From the NCBI GenBank assembly GCA_945904955.1, contig CAMDPO010000003.1:1-64000 (forward strand): 64,000 nt of DNA. The letters run 5' to 3'. Position numbers and translations under genes: made by a program. This document shows, piece after piece, positions 9,995 to 21,245 of the stretch. Source of the DNA: Rhizobium sp. Q54 (GTDB lineage: Bacteria > Pseudomonadota > Alphaproteobacteria > UBA2966 > CAIVPW01). The notes beneath the pieces are model-generated. The model was not told where the DNA came from. It did no database searches and worked only from the letters and a program-made list of their open reading frames with translations. Each line of letters opens with the position of its first letter. Position 1 is the stretch's first letter.

Positions 9995-12900
9995 GGCAAC
10001 AGCTCGCGCAAGAATCCCGGCGCCAGCGTGGACGCGGGATTGATGGTGATCACCGGCGACGCCGGACTCCCCGTGACCCGATAGTTGGTCGCCAGCAATC
10101 CTTCGCCGATGATGATGTCGCCCAACAGAGGGATGCGGGCGAGGATGTCGTTGAGCGCATAGATCGGCACGATGGTGCCGCGGAAGTCCATCGCGTCCGC
10201 GCGCCGATCGAGCGTGCCGGAGATGGTGATGCCGAGCGAGGCGCCGCGCGCCTTCGAATCACCGAGGGTGAACGAACCTGCCGAGATGCGGAACGGCGCT
10301 ACGTAGTCGATGAACTGGATACCGGGGCCCTGCAGCGACTCGACGATCCCGATCAGCGAGGCCACGGACAGCAACTGCAGCACGCTGGGTGCGCGCACGA
10401 GACGGAAATCGCGCGCCACGAACGTCCCCGCCAGCACCGTGCCGCCGCTTTGCTCGATCTTGCCGTTCAGTTCCATGGCGCCGCCCGCGGCACCCTGAAA
10501 GAGGCCCAGAGCTGCCAGGAACCCTCCTGCGTCCGTCGACGTCACCGAGATGTTCTGACCGCCCTCGGCGTCGGCGATCGCCACGGCGACGCTCGCCCCG
10601 TTGGGCAGCTTCGCCGTCGCGCCAAGCGAGCGCCAGGCGCCGTCGCGGAAGTCACCGGTGCCCGCGGCCTCGTGCAGGGTGCGATCCGGTCCGATGATCA
10701 AGGTGTCGAAGCGGCCGCTGAACTGAACCGGCGGCAACGGCACGCGCCCGTCGGTTGGGACGGCCCCGGCGGTCGCGTCCGCGAGCAGGGGGCGGATGTC
10801 GAGACGCTGGCCTTGGGCAGAGACGACGAGCGCCCCGCTCGCTTGCTGCTCGACGGTCGCACTCATGGTGCTCTCGCCAAGGACGAAGCGCGCGAACTGG
10901 ATGCGGCGCCAGCCGACGTCGGGCGCGACTGCCGCCTCGACGGTGCCGGCGACTGCGAGGCCGGCGGCGGTGCCAGCGAACGAGCGCAGCCGGTAGGCGC
11001 GCGTGGCGTCGGGGGCGAAGGTGAGCTCCGCAAAGCCGTCCTGGCCGGCGGCCTTGGCGTACAGATTCGTTGCGATGGTCGCCTCGCGCAGGTCGAGCGC
11101 GACCCGCAACAGACCCGGCTCGGTGCCTGCCGTGTCGATCTCGGCGCCGATCTGCAGCGGACCGGTGAGCCACGGGTCCAACGCGTAGCCGAAGGCGGCG
11201 AGCATCTTTTCGTCGGCGCGTGCGGTGGCGGAGATGTGCCCCGCCCCGCCGGGATCGGTGCGCTTCCACGTGAACGCGACGTCGTAGCCGTTGATGGTGG
11301 CACCGCCGCTCGCGGTGGCGCTGCGCGGGTCGAGCGAGAAGCGTCCATCGGCCGTGAACTGCGGCGTGTGGATCATCAGGGACGTGAAGTTCAGCGTGCC
11401 GTCGGCGGCGGGCTCCAGCAGCAGGTTGGCCGTCGCGGCTTGGCCAATGCCCTTGTCCCAGCCTTCGCCGGGCAGATCGATGCGCGCCGCGGCAAGGTCG
11501 AGGTCGAACGAGCCGCGCCGTACGCCGACGAGCCCGCCGGCTCCTGCGCCGATCTCCAGGCGGGCGATGGCGCCGACCGGTCCTTGGACGAGCGCGCCGG
11601 CGTCAATGCCGAGGCGCTTGCGTGCTTCGTCGTTGAGGGTGCCGCTGGCGGTCACCTGGATGGCCTGGCCTGCGCGCGTCGGGATGCGCGCATCGATGCG
11701 CAGGGGCGTGCCGTTCGCCAACAGCGTGCCCTGGGCCTCGACGCCGTTGGCGTCGGCACGCAACGACAGGGCGCCCGCGGTCAGGGACAACTGCGCGGTG
11801 CCGGTCGGAACGGTGAGGTCGCGCAGGTTGACGGCGGCCGCGTACTTGATCTGCTCGGCAGGGATGGGATCGTCGAGCGGCAGCGCGATCTGCGCGCGTG
11901 CCGCCATGGCGCCGCCGTAGTCGCGCGGCACGTCCAACGACATCGGCGGCAGCGAAAGGATGCGCAGCGCCTCCGCTGTCGGGCCGCTGGCGACGAGCTC
12001 GATGACCATCTGCGGCACCGGCGAGTCGATGCCGTCGATGTGCACGGCACCTTCGGCGACGGTCAGGGTGCCGACGCGGCCCGTTTCGACCGTGAGCTCG
12101 AAGGTCCGGTTGGTGAGCCGGCCGGCCCCGCGCGCCTCGCGCAGCTCCGGCTGACCGTCGAGGTAGGTGCCGGCGGCGTCCGTATACGTGAAGCGCAAGT
12201 CGATCTCGCCCTTGGCCGGCATCAACGGAATCTCGCCCGGTGCCGCGCGCAGGTGCAGCGTGCCTTCAGGCACCAGGCCCGTGCGCACGTTGTGGGTGAC
12301 CCAGGTGCGCGTGATCGGGGCCAGGGTCACCGGCCACATGGCCGCGAAGCGATCGGCCGGGACGTTGGTCCACGTGGCGTCGGCAACGAACCCGAGGCCC
12401 TGAGGGGCAAACGTGAAGAGGCCGCTCGCCTCCGCCGAGGCACCTGACTGGGCGATGAAAAAGTCGTCGATGCGCAGCGTGCGCAGGCCGTCGAGGACAG
12501 TGCCGCGCACGGCCGCGCTGTCGTAGCCGATCGGTTCCCTCCACAGGGGCGAGGTGACCACGCCGGGACCGCTGGTGAGGTCGAACTCGATGCGCGAGAT
12601 GGAGCCGTCGCGCACGACCAGCGCCGCGACGTTGCCGCTGACCTCGGCATTGACGCTGCCGGCGTTGGCGAGGCGCGGCGCCGATCCGACCAGGTCGGCC
12701 GGGTTCAGGTTGGTGAACGCCGCCGCGATCGTGAGGACGCCGGGCACGTCCGACCATTCGGCAGTGGCGGTGAAGCCGACCGATCCCGACTGCAACGCCA
12801 GCACCAGATCGAGCTCGGCGCTGATGCCCGCCGCACGGCGCACCAGGATGGCGTCGAGGCGCGGCGCAAACCATTCGGCGCCGGCGGCGCGATCCTCGAT

Positions 12901-13479
12901 CCACACGGTGCCATCGGCGATGCCGATGCGCGTGAGGTAGGCGAGTGGCGTGCCGGCCGCGGCCGGCTGGGCGAGGGCACCGAGCAGTAGTTCCAGCATG
13001 CTGCCGGCGCGGATCGGATCGCGCGCCGTTGCCGGCCCAAGGGCGATGCGTCCGTCCTCGTTGCGCACCAGGCGCAACGCGGGGCCGATGAGATCGATGC
13101 GGGTCGGCGCGACGACACCGTTGAAGAGTGCGCGGATCGAGAGGGTTATCGAGATCTCGGGCGCTTGCGCGATCAGGGTCTCGTCGGGGGCGAGGACGCG
13201 CACGTCGAGGACGCGCAGGTCGAGGGTGCGCTCCCAGCCGCCCCACGCCAGGACCGTATCGGCAAACGTGATGCGATAGCCGCTGTCGCCACCGCTGAGG
13301 GCTTCCTGGAAATAGGGCGTGAGGAAGCCGAGGGAGACCGGTCCCGTCGAGACCAGCCACAGCGCGCTCGCCGCGACGACAATAAACCCGGCGGTCAAGG
13401 CCGCAAGCAGCCGAACCAGGAACGTACGCGCGCCCTTCAACCCGCCTCGCCCTCCACCCCCGAGGGCTTTCCTTAGCAC
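9991..13479 (-). CDS. Large envelope protein, DUF3971/AsmA-like C-terminal domain
   Basis: Single N-terminal TM segment then >1000 aa of AsmA/YhdP-like beta-rich sequence ending in [58 protein letters not shown]; putative GTG start, as the upstream part of the ORF overlaps glnE. Confidence 0.82.
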   Translation of the reverse strand: MLRKALGGGGRGGLKGARTFLVRLLAALTAGFIVVAASALWLVSTGPVSLGFLTPYFQEALSGGDSGYRITFADTVLAWGGWERTLDLRVLDVRVLAPDETLIAQAPEISITLSIRALFNGVVAPTRIDLIGPALRLVRNEDGRIALGPATARDPIRAGSMLELLLGALAQPAAAGTPLAYLTRIGIADGTVWIEDRAAGAEWFAPRLDAILVRRAAGISAELDLVLALQSGSVGFTATAEWSDVPGVLTIAAAFTNLNPADLVGSAPRLANAGSVNAEVSGNVAALVVRDGSISRIEFDLTSGPGVVTSPLWREPIGYDSAAVRGTVLDGLRTLRIDDFFIAQSGASAEASGLFTFAPQGLGFVADATWTNVPADRFAAMWPVTLAPITRTWVTHNVRTGLVPEGTLHLRAAPGEIPLMPAKGEIDLRFTYTDAAGTYLDGQPELREARGAGRLTNRTFELTVETGRVGTLTVAEGAVHIDGIDSPVPQMVIELVASGPTAEALRILSLPPMSLDVPRDYGGAMAARAQIALPLDDPIPAEQIKYAAAVNLRDLTVPTGTAQLSLTAGALSLRADANGVEAQGTLLANGTPLRIDARIPTRAGQAIQVTASGTLNDEARKRLGIDAGALVQGPVGAIARLEIGAGAGGLVGVRRGSFDLDLAAARIDLPGEGWDKGIGQAATANLLLEPAADGTLNFTSLMIHTPQFTADGRFSLDPRSATASGGATINGYDVAFTWKRTDPGGAGHISATARADEKMLAAFGYALDPWLTGPLQIGAEIDTAGTEPGLLRVALDLREATIATNLYAKAAGQDGFAELTFAPDATRAYRLRSFAGTAAGLAVAGTVEAAVAPDVGWRRIQFARFVLGESTMSATVEQQASGALVVSAQGQRLDIRPLLADATAGAVPTDGRVPLPPVQFSGRFDTLIIGPDRTLHEAAGTGDFRDGAWRSLGATAKLPNGASVAVAIADAEGGQNISVTSTDAGGFLAALGLFQGAAGGAMELNGKIEQSGGTVLAGTFVARDFRLVRAPSVLQLLSVASLIGIVESLQGPGIQFIDYVAPFRISAGSFTLGDSKARGASLGITISGTLDRRADAMDFRGTIVPIYALNDILARIPLLGDIIIGEGLLATNYRVTGSPASPVITINPASTLAPGFLRELLP

Positions 13480-13531
13480 GGGCCGAGATGGAAGGCTTCC
13501 AGAGCGGTGCCGCCCGCAATAGGGTCGGCCG

Positions 13532-16402
13532 GTGCTGGGACTCCCTTCGACTCCGGACCCTCTGGCGCTGCCTGCGGACGAAGCCGCGGCCGATCGAGCG
13601 GTGGCCGAGTTGGCGCCCGTCGACGCGGATACCGCCGCGCTCGTTCGCGCCGTCGCCGGCAACAGTCCCTTCCTTGCCCAAGCCATGGTGCGCCAACCCG
13701 CCACCTTGCGCAGGGCGGTGGAACGCGGCGCACCGGCGGCGCTGGCCGAGATCAACGAGGCGATGCGGCGCGCGGCCGACGAGACCGACGGAGCCGCGTT
13801 CATGCACGCGGGCCGCGCCCACCGACTGGCGGCGGCGACCACCATTGCGCTCGCCGACGTGGCGGGCTGGCACACCGGCTCGGTCGTCGCCGCGCTGAGC
13901 GACTTCGCCGAAGCGGCGATCGCGGCGACGGTACGTCACCTGCTGAACGACGCGATCGCGCACGGACACCTGAAGACGCCGGACGGGTTCGTCGTGTTCG
14001 CCATGGGCAAGCTCGGCGCGCGCGAGCTCAACTACTCGAGCGACGTCGACCTGATCGTGCTGTGGGACCAGGACGTGGTCGCGCTGGGGAGTGCTGCGAG
14101 CGCTTCTGACGTCTTCGTGCCCATGACGCGGCGGCTGGTGAAGCTGCTCGCCGAGCGCACCGCGGACGGCTACGTGTTTCGCACCGATCTGCGCCTGCGT
14201 CCCGATCCGGGCTCGACAGCGGTGGCCATGTCGATGGCGGCGGCCGAGGCGTACTACGAGAGCGTCGGCCAGAACTGGGAGCGCGCAGCGTGGATCAAGG
14301 CGCGCCCCATCGCCGGCGACATCGCCGCGGGCGAGCGCTTCCTCAAGGCGCTGACGCCGTACATCTGGCGCAAGCACCTCGACTTTGCAGCAATCGCCGA
14401 CATCCATTCGATCAAGCGCCAGATCCACGCCTATCGCGGCCATTCGGAGGTCGCCGTGCGCGGCCACAACGTCAAGTTGGGCGCCGGCGGCATCCGCGAG
14501 ATCGAGTTCTTCGCCCAGACCCTCCAGCTGATCGCCGGCGGGCGCGATCCGACCCTGCGCTACCGGGCGACCACCGCGGCGCTGCAGGCGTTGGCGACCG
14601 CCAAGCGCATCGACCCGGCGGCGGCGACGGAGCTGACGCCGGCATACTGGTTCCTGCGCCGGGTCGAGCACCGGCTGCAGATGGTGGCGGACGAGCAGAC
14701 CCACACCTTGCCGAAGGACGCCGAGGGCATGCGCCGCATCGCGCTGTTCTCGGGCTACCGCGACCTCGCGGCATTCGAGAACGACATTCACGGTCATCTG
14801 CTCAAAGTCAGCCATCACTCGGGCTTGTTGTTCCAGCGCGCGCCGACGTTGGGCAGCGGCGGCAGCCTGGTGTTCACCGGGGTCGAGGACGATCCCGAGA
14901 CGATCAAGACGCTGACCAAGCTTGGCTTTAGAGAGCCATCGAAAGCGGCAGCCATGGTGCGCGGCTGGCACCACGGGCGCAGCGCGGCAACGCGCACCGA
15001 GCGGGCACGCGAGCTATTGACCGAGCTGATGCCGGACCTGCTGCGCGCCTTTGGACGCACGCCGCACCCCGACTTCGCGCTGCTTCGGCTGGACGAGTTC
15101 CTGACACGGCTGCCGGCGGGGGTGCAGCTGTTCGCCCTGCTCAATGCGCATCCGGAGATGCTCGACCTGCTCGCCGAGGTCATGGGGACCGCGCCGCGCC
15201 TCGCGGAGACCCTGGCGCGGCGGCCGGAGGTGCTGGACGCGGTGCTGGGTCCGGCGTTCTTCCGGCGGCTGCCGTCCAAGGATGCCCTGCGTGCCGAGCT
15301 CGCGACGGCACTGGCCGATGCGACGGTGATGGAGGAAACCCTCGATCGCGTGCGGCGGTTCACCGGCGAGCGCAAGTTCCAGGTCGGCGTCCAAGTCATG
15401 CGCGGCCGTGCCGATGCGCGCACGGCCGGTTGGATGCTGTCGGACCTGGCCGACGTGGTGCTGGAGGCGCTAGCGGAGCGCGCTGCGGCCGAGTTCGCGC
15501 GCCAGCACGGCACGGTGGCCGGTGGCACCTTCGCGGTGCTGGCCATGGGCAAGCTTGGCGCGCGGGAGATGACGGCCGCGTCGGACCTCGATCTCGTCTT
15601 CTTGTATGACGCGCCGGACACGACCTCGGACGGCAAGACGCCCCTGCCCGCCTCGACGTACTTCATGCGCCTGAGCCAGCGGCTGATCGGAGCGCTGACG
15701 GCGCCGACGGCGGCCGGACACTTGTACGAAGTGGACATGCGCCTGCGGCCGTCGGGGACGCAGGGACCGATCGCCACGTCGATGACGGGCTTCCTGCGCT
15801 ACCAGCGCAGCGACGCGTGGACGTTCGAGCACTTGGCGCTGACGCGCGCCCGCTTCGTGGCGGGCTCGCCAGCGTTGGCGGCGCGCCTCGGCGACGAGGT
15901 GCGCGCGGTGCTGGCGCAGCCGCGCGATGCTGCCAAGGTGATCGCGGACGTCGCCGACCTGCGCGCCAAGGTGGACGCCCAGCACGGCACCAGCGATGCG
16001 ATGCAGATGAAGTACGTGCGCGGCGGCCTCCTCGACCTCGAGTTCCTTGCCCAGACGCTCGAGCTGCAGACCGCGGCTGCACACCCGGGGGTGCTGTTGG
16101 GCGACACGGCGGCGGCCTTCGACGCGCTCGCCAAGGCGGGTGCCCTGCCCGCCGAGGAGGCGAGCCGGCTGGGTCGAGCGGTGCTGTTCCAGCGCAACGT
16201 GCAGGCCTGGCTGCGGGCATGCGTCGATGAGACGACCCCAGGGTCCCTTGGCGACGCGCCGATGCTGGCCGTGCTGGCGCGGGCGGCCGGCGCGGCATCC
16301 CCCCAAAGCCTTGCCGCGGATCTTGTGCAAACCCAGGCCTGGGTCTACGAACGCTTTCGCGCGCGCATTGAGGAACCGGCTGCCAAGCTGGTTCAGCAAT
16401 AG
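13532..16402 (+). CDS. glnE: Bifunctional glutamine synthetase adenylyltransferase/deadenylylase
   Basis: Two nucleotidyltransferase motifs: FAMGKLGARELNYSSDVDLIVLW and LAMGKLGAREMTAASDLDLVFLY. Confidence 0.96.
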   Translation: MLGLPSTPDPLALPADEAAADRAVAELAPVDADTAALVRAVAGNSPFLAQAMVRQPATLRRAVERGAPAALAEINEAMRRAADETDGAAFMHAGRAHRLAAATTIALADVAGWHTGSVVAALSDFAEAAIAATVRHLLNDAIAHGHLKTPDGFVVFAMGKLGARELNYSSDVDLIVLWDQDVVALGSAASASDVFVPMTRRLVKLLAERTADGYVFRTDLRLRPDPGSTAVAMSMAAAEAYYESVGQNWERAAWIKARPIAGDIAAGERFLKALTPYIWRKHLDFAAIADIHSIKRQIHAYRGHSEVAVRGHNVKLGAGGIREIEFFAQTLQLIAGGRDPTLRYRATTAALQALATAKRIDPAAATELTPAYWFLRRVEHRLQMVADEQTHTLPKDAEGMRRIALFSGYRDLAAFENDIHGHLLKVSHHSGLLFQRAPTLGSGGSLVFTGVEDDPETIKTLTKLGFREPSKAAAMVRGWHHGRSAATRTERARELLTELMPDLLRAFGRTPHPDFALLRLDEFLTRLPAGVQLFALLNAHPEMLDLLAEVMGTAPRLAETLARRPEVLDAVLGPAFFRRLPSKDALRAELATALADATVMEETLDRVRRFTGERKFQVGVQVMRGRADARTAGWMLSDLADVVLEALAERAAAEFARQHGTVAGGTFAVLAMGKLGAREMTAASDLDLVFLYDAPDTTSDGKTPLPASTYFMRLSQRLIGALTAPTAAGHLYEVDMRLRPSGTQGPIATSMTGFLRYQRSDAWTFEHLALTRARFVAGSPALAARLGDEVRAVLAQPRDAAKVIADVADLRAKVDAQHGTSDAMQMKYVRGGLLDLEFLAQTLELQTAAAHPGVLLGDTAAAFDALAKAGALPAEEASRLGRAVLFQRNVQAWLRACVDETTPGSLGDAPMLAVLARAAGAASPQSLAADLVQTQAWVYERFRARIEEPAAKLVQQ

Positions 16403-16436
16403 CGCCCAACACATTGAAACGATGAGGAGTTCTTCG

Positions 16437-16916
16437 ATGGCCGCAGGCGGTCCGCAGGAAGGCGACAAGGCACCCGCGTTCACCTTGGAGACCGACGGAG
16501 GCGGCAGGGTTTCGCTGTCGGGCCAGAAGAGCAAGAAGGTCGTCGTCTACTTCTATCCGAAGGACGACACGCCGGGCTGCACCAAGGAGTCGATCGCCTT
16601 CACCGGGGCCCTGCCCAAGTTCGAGAAGGCCAACACCACGGTCATCGGCATCTCGCGCGATTCGTGCGCGTCCCACGCCAAGTTCCGCGAGAAGTACAGC
16701 CTCGAGCACTCGCTGGGAGCGGACGAGGATGGCAAGGTGACGGATGCGTACGGGGTGTGGGTCGAGAAGAACCTCTACGGCAAGAAATCGATGGGCATCG
16801 AACGTGCCACGTTCCTGATCGACGGCAAGGGTGTCGTGCGCAAGGTCTGGCACAAGGTGAAGGTCGACGGGCATGTCGACGAGGTGCTCGCGGCGGCGAA
16901 GGCACTGGACGCGTAG
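16437..16916 (+). CDS. bcp: Peroxiredoxin, Bcp/PrxQ type
   Basis: VVVYFYPKDDTPGCTKESIAFTGALPKFEKANTTVIGISRDS. Confidence 0.93.
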   Translation: MAAGGPQEGDKAPAFTLETDGGGRVSLSGQKSKKVVVYFYPKDDTPGCTKESIAFTGALPKFEKANTTVIGISRDSCASHAKFREKYSLEHSLGADEDGKVTDAYGVWVEKNLYGKKSMGIERATFLIDGKGVVRKVWHKVKVDGHVDEVLAAAKALDA

Positions 16917-16935
16917 CGGAACTGGACCGCGATTC

Positions 16936-17018
16936 TCTGGCCCCTCACCCTGCCCTCTCCGGTCGTGCCGAAGGCGCGCCCGGCGCGCGTTCCGCGCGAC
17001 GCGGGGAGAGCGAGATGT
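16936..17018. repeat. Degenerate interspersed palindromic repeat (CCCCTCACCCTGCCCTCTCC...GGGGAGAG type)
   Basis: cccctcaccctgccctctccg...cgcggggagagcgagatgtcaggg, imperfect dyad in an intergenic gap. Confidence 0.5.
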
Positions 17019-17180
17019 CAGGGTTAACGCTGCAGCATTTGGCGGGGCCGGAGCGACTCGACGGAGCGCGTGGAGGCAAGACTCTTTTTGTGGCGGGCAA
17101 GCTGACAATCGACCGGCTTTTCGTTGCCAACAGGAGGCCGAACCGGTACCTACCTTGGCTAGGTTATTGAGGGGGTTGGG

Positions 17181-18816
17181 ATGGCCGACGGAGGGGGAAC
17201 CGCCGTTACCATCCAGCGCATCCGCGATGCGCTGGATCGTCTGTATCCCGAACGCCAATTCTACTATCGCAGCCAGGGTGTCGTTCGCTTCCTCACCCTC
17301 GGCAAGCACGCCCAGATGGGCGCGACAGGCGGACTGATCGTCCTGTTCGCCTGGCTGACCTTCGCGACCGTCCAGGTCGTCCTCCGCAACGAGATCATCG
17401 AAGGCAAGAACGACCGCATCCGCGCAGTCACCGCGGCGTACGACCAGCTCGCTCAGCGCACGCAGGACACCGAGAAGCGGTTCCTCGCCATCACCGGCGA
17501 GGTCGAGGCGCAGCACCGTCAGTTGCTGGCTCTGGTCGACTACCGCTCGCGCCTCGAGAAGGACGTCCAGGAGCTGCACGGGGCGTTGTCGCGCGCCGTG
17601 GGCGAGCGCGACCAAGCGCGCGCCGATATCGACGGCCTGCGCAACCGTGTCGCTACTGCCGAGGAACAGCTGGCGCAGGCGGTGACGACCACCACCGGGC
17701 TCGCCCGTTCGCTCGACGACGCCCAGCGACAGACCGCCGCCCTCGCCCAAGCGCGCGAAACGGCGCTCACCCAGAACCGCACCCTGGCCGGGCAGATCGC
17801 CGAACTTACGACCGCCCTGCGCGGCGCCGTCACCGACGAGAACGCTGCCAAGACAACCCTTGCCGAGACGCAGACCCGCCTCACGCAAACCGGCCGCGAG
17901 CGCGACGCGGCGCTGGCGCGCGGCACCGACCTCGAGCGCCAGGTCGCCGACCTTGCCACGCGCAACACCACCACCACGGGCCGCACTGCCGACCTGCTGC
18001 GCGACCTTGGCCGCGCCGAGGATCAGGCGCTGAAGGTCGTCACCGAGCGCGACGAAGCTACGCGCTCGCGCGACTTCATGGCGCATTTGGTCGACGAGCT
18101 GCAGTACCGGCTCGCCGGCCTCAAGGACTCCCAGATCGAACTGGTCGAGCGGCTCCGGATTCGCGCCGATGAGAACGTGGCGATGGCTGAGACGGTCATT
18201 CGCCACACCGGGCTGAACCTGGAGCTGCTGCTCAACAATGCGCCCGGCGGCGACGCCGGTGCCGCCATCGGCGGGCCGTACATTCCCCTCGCCTTTGCCG
18301 GGCGCGCTCACGAGGCCGAGGACCCGTTCTTCCAAGCGGTGGTCGGCGTCGGAGATGCAGCTCGACCGCTGGAACGCGATGGAGCAACTCCTCGCGGCGA
18401 TCCCGCTGGCGGCGCCCGCCGACAGCTATAGCCTGTCGAGCGCGTTCGGGAACCGCATCGATCCGTTCACCCGCAAGCCGGCCTTCCACGAAGGCATGGA
18501 CTTCGCCGGGCCGCTCAACACGCCGATCAAGGCGCCGGCGCCGGGCGTCGTGACGCGCGTCGGCTACTGGGGCTCCTACGGCCTGATGGTCGAGATCGAC
18601 CACGGCTTCGGCATCACCACCCGCTACGGGCATCTGTCCAAGGCCCCGCTCAAGAAGGGGCAGAAGGTGGCGTTCCGCCAAGACATTGGTACGATGGGAC
18701 GCAGCGGCCGGACGACCGGCCCGCACCTCCATTACGAAGTGTTGTTTGACGGGGAGCCGATGGACCCCGCCAATTTCCTCAAGGCAGGTCGCAATGTTTT
18801 CAAAACCGGAGACTAA
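17181..18816 (+). CDS. M23-family (LytM) peptidase with coiled-coil N-terminus; reading frame shifted by +1 near 18330-18355
   Basis: Frame 1 gives TM plus coiled coil to ...DPFFQAVVG; frame 2 resumes ...MQLDRWNAMEQLLAAIPLAAP...AFHEGMDFAGPLNTPIKAPAPGVVTRVGYWGSYGLMVEIDHGFGITTRYGHLS...HLHYEVLFDG. Confidence 0.85.
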
Positions 18817-19264
18817 GTCGATGGCCGAGACTCCGAGACCGGCTGCCGCGCCGCAGGGCGCGCGCGGCGCACCGTCGATCATCAGCTCGAACCTCCACAT
18901 CGTCGGCAACCTGAAGACCGAAGGCGAGATTCAGATCGACGGAGTCATCGACGGCGACGTCACCGCGGTGTCGGTGACCGTGGGCGCGCACGCCCGCATT
19001 GCGGGCGAGCTGATCGCCGACGACATCATCGTGCACGGTGCGATCTCGGGCAAAATCAGCGCGCGCCAAGTGCGCCTTGCGAAGACCGCCAAGGTGGTCG
19101 GCGACATCGTCCACGAGGTGCTGGCCATCGAAGTGGGCGCCCAAATCGAGGGCCAATTGCGGCGCCTCGACGAGGAGCAGAAGAACCGCCGTGACGACGA
19201 GCCGCGCCGCAAGCCGGAAGCGGTCCCCAAGCTCGCCGTCGGCGGCGAGAAGCAGGCCGGCTAG
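18794..19264 (+). CDS. Bactofilin (polymer-forming cytoskeletal protein)
   Basis: SIISSNLHIVGNLKTEGEIQIDGVIDGDVTAVSVTVGAHARIAGELIADDIIVHGAISGKI repeats; overlaps upstream M23 gene. Confidence 0.93.
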   Translation: MFSKPETKSMAETPRPAAAPQGARGAPSIISSNLHIVGNLKTEGEIQIDGVIDGDVTAVSVTVGAHARIAGELIADDIIVHGAISGKISARQVRLAKTAKVVGDIVHEVLAIEVGAQIEGQLRRLDEEQKNRRDDEPRRKPEAVPKLAVGGEKQAG

Positions 19265-19337
19265 CTGGCTTCCGCTCCGCCCGCGTCGGCGGGTGTGACG
19301 ACCTTGATGCGCGCGCGCATTCTCCGAGTGCGCGCGC

Positions 19338-19868
19338 TCACCATTTCGGCGGGTCCTTCACATTCGCTTCCAGAATGAGGAGGCGGCGCTCGAGCTCGGC
19401 GGTCTCGATGGCGCGCCGGTGGATGTCGATGATGCTCGCGACCTTCTGACCTTCCGACGGCGTCAGCCGCCCCTCGCCCACCATCGCCGTCACGATGCCC
19501 ATGGTGCGCAACGCGTCGAAAGCGGTGACGATCGGCGGAACTTCGAACTCCACCGGCAGATCGCGGCGGGGCGGCAGCAGGCGCGTGAAGCACGCGCGCT
19601 GGGCGACGGCATCGCCGCTGAGCGCCGACGCGAGAACGTGAGCGACGAGAGTTTCGGATTCCGATTCGAGAAACTCGCGCGCCAACGTGACCTTGTTGCG
19701 CGCGCCTTTGGGGCGGCCAGGGTTGCCGGTCGCGAAGCGGCCGGTGCCGGGTTCGCGACCGGCCGCACCCTCCGTTGGAAACGGTGAAATACCGGCGTTA
19801 TCTGGAAATGTCTCACCGGCGCTCGGGTCGGGGGCGGGCGGGTTCGATACGGATTGCAGTCGGTCCAT
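19338..19868 (-). CDS. DUF5681-type small protein (FxxGNPGRPKGARNK motif)
   Basis: TGRFATGNPGRPKGARNKVTLAREFLE. Confidence 0.75.
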   Translation of the reverse strand: MDRLQSVSNPPAPDPSAGETFPDNAGISPFPTEGAAGREPGTGRFATGNPGRPKGARNKVTLAREFLESESETLVAHVLASALSGDAVAQRACFTRLLPPRRDLPVEFEVPPIVTAFDALRTMGIVTAMVGEGRLTPSEGQKVASIIDIHRRAIETAELERRLLILEANVKDPPKW

Positions 19869-19896
19869 CGCTTGCTCCTGGGCGGATGTGGAGCAA

Positions 19897-19925
19897 ACAA
19901 TACACTATGTGTATGAACAGGTCAA
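19897..19925 (-). promoter_or_regulatory. Putative regulated sigma70-type promoter of the DUF5681 gene with palindromic operator
   Basis: Minus strand TTGACC-N17-TATTGT with perfect dyad ATACAC-tat-GTGTAT (19900-19914) between and overlapping the elements. Confidence 0.65.
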
Positions 19926-19958
19926 CACGTTTCGTGGTGTGCGGCCATGGACAGGAAG

Positions 19959-20447
19959 CTACTGCCAGACCCCACGGCGGGCGGCCTTTGCCTCGGCTTC
20001 GGCTGCGTTGAACGCGACGGAGCGCTGGGCGTCCTGGCGGAGGTAGCTCGGCCAGCCGACGGCGTTGCCGGAGCGGATCTGCTCGACGCCGATGTTGACG
20101 CGACCAGCGAAGCATTCCCCCATCATCTGACCGAACGAGTCGCGATTGACCTCGCGGCAAACGACGTCGCCGGTGCCGGCGATGCGCTCGAGGCTTTGAC
20201 GGGAAACCTCGGCCTGGGGCGTGCCGCAGAACTCCTTCATGGGAACGGTCGCCGCCCGGCAGGTGTCGATCTCCGGCGCATCGACGCCCCACAGGCGCAC
20301 GACGGCAAGGCCGATGCGCAGGGTGTCGCCGTCGACGACCGAGGCGCGGCCGGAGACTTCTTTCGGGCGCAGCTCTTGCGCGGGTGCGGGAGCGCTCAAG
20401 GCGAGCGACAGCAGCGCGGCACAAAGCAGAGATCGCATTGTCGGCAT
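19959..20447 (-). CDS. Secreted thermonuclease-like (SNase domain) protein
   Basis: Signal peptide; GRASVVDGDTLRIGLAVVRLWGVDAPE...CREVNRDSFGQMMGECF. Confidence 0.88.
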   Translation of the reverse strand: MPTMRSLLCAALLSLALSAPAPAQELRPKEVSGRASVVDGDTLRIGLAVVRLWGVDAPEIDTCRAATVPMKEFCGTPQAEVSRQSLERIAGTGDVVCREVNRDSFGQMMGECFAGRVNIGVEQIRSGNAVGWPSYLRQDAQRSVAFNAAEAEAKAARRGVWQ

Positions 20448-20652
20448 AGGAACTTTCCCCTGGCCCGGATGATATCGCACCCTACGGCGGCGGGTCCCCT
20501 CGCCTGATTTACCGCCGTCGCACCGCCCTACCCCCTTCGCGCGAAGGCCGCTGTGCGCTTGCCCGTTGCGTTGCGGGGGCTTGGCCACACAGATGCAGGG
20601 GGCGGGCGCGGCGCCCCGCCGCACCCCCGCACCTAACAAAAAGGAGGCGCCC

Positions 20653-21225
20653 ATGATCGCGCTTCGCAAAACTATCGTATCGCTTGGCCTGGCGCTGCTG
20701 GTGGCCGCCCCGATCGTCGCCACGACGGGCGCACCGGCCCTTGCCGCCACCAAGGCCGAGATCACCCGCGACGCTGACGAGGCGCTGCAGACGCTCTATC
20801 GCACCAATCCGGCAGCAGAGGCGTTGGCAAAGAGCGCCAAGGCCGTGCTGATCTTCCCGGAGATCGTCAAGGGCGGCTTCATCTTCGGCGGCGCCTACGG
20901 CGAAGGCGTGCTGAAGCAGGGCGTTGCCTCGGTGAACTACTACAATTCCGTCTCGGCCTCGTGGGGCCTGCAGGCGGGCGCGCAGACCTACGGCTACGCC
21001 GTGTTCCTGATGACCGACAAGGCGCTCGAGTTCCTCGACAAGACGGCCGGCTGGGAGCTGGGCGTCGGGCCGACGATCGTCGTCGTCAACGAGGGCATCG
21101 CCAAGAACCTCTCCACGACCACGGCGAAGGATGACGCGTACGCGTTCATCTTCGACCAGACGGGCCTGATGGCCGGCGTGTCGATCGAAGGCACCAAGGT
21201 CACCAAGTTCAACCCGAACGACTAG
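20653..21225 (+). CDS. Lipid-binding SYLF domain (YSC84-like) protein
   Basis: Strong SD aaggagg; signal peptide; AKAVLIFPEIVKGGFIFGGAYGEGVL; YAFIFDQTGLMAGVSIEGTKVT. Confidence 0.92.
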   Translation: MIALRKTIVSLGLALLVAAPIVATTGAPALAATKAEITRDADEALQTLYRTNPAAEALAKSAKAVLIFPEIVKGGFIFGGAYGEGVLKQGVASVNYYNSVSASWGLQAGAQTYGYAVFLMTDKALEFLDKTAGWELGVGPTIVVVNEGIAKNLSTTTAKDDAYAFIFDQTGLMAGVSIEGTKVTKFNPND

Positions 21226-21245
21226 CGACTCGGGCGACACCGACG

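Noticed and set aside
12266-14974. 902-aa minus-strand ORF across DUF3971 gene and glnE
   Set aside because: Opposes or is out of frame with clear genes; no domain signature.
19261-19593. 110-aa minus-strand ORF between bactofilin and DUF5681 gene
   Set aside because: Out of frame with the DUF5681 gene and Arg/His-rich; no support.
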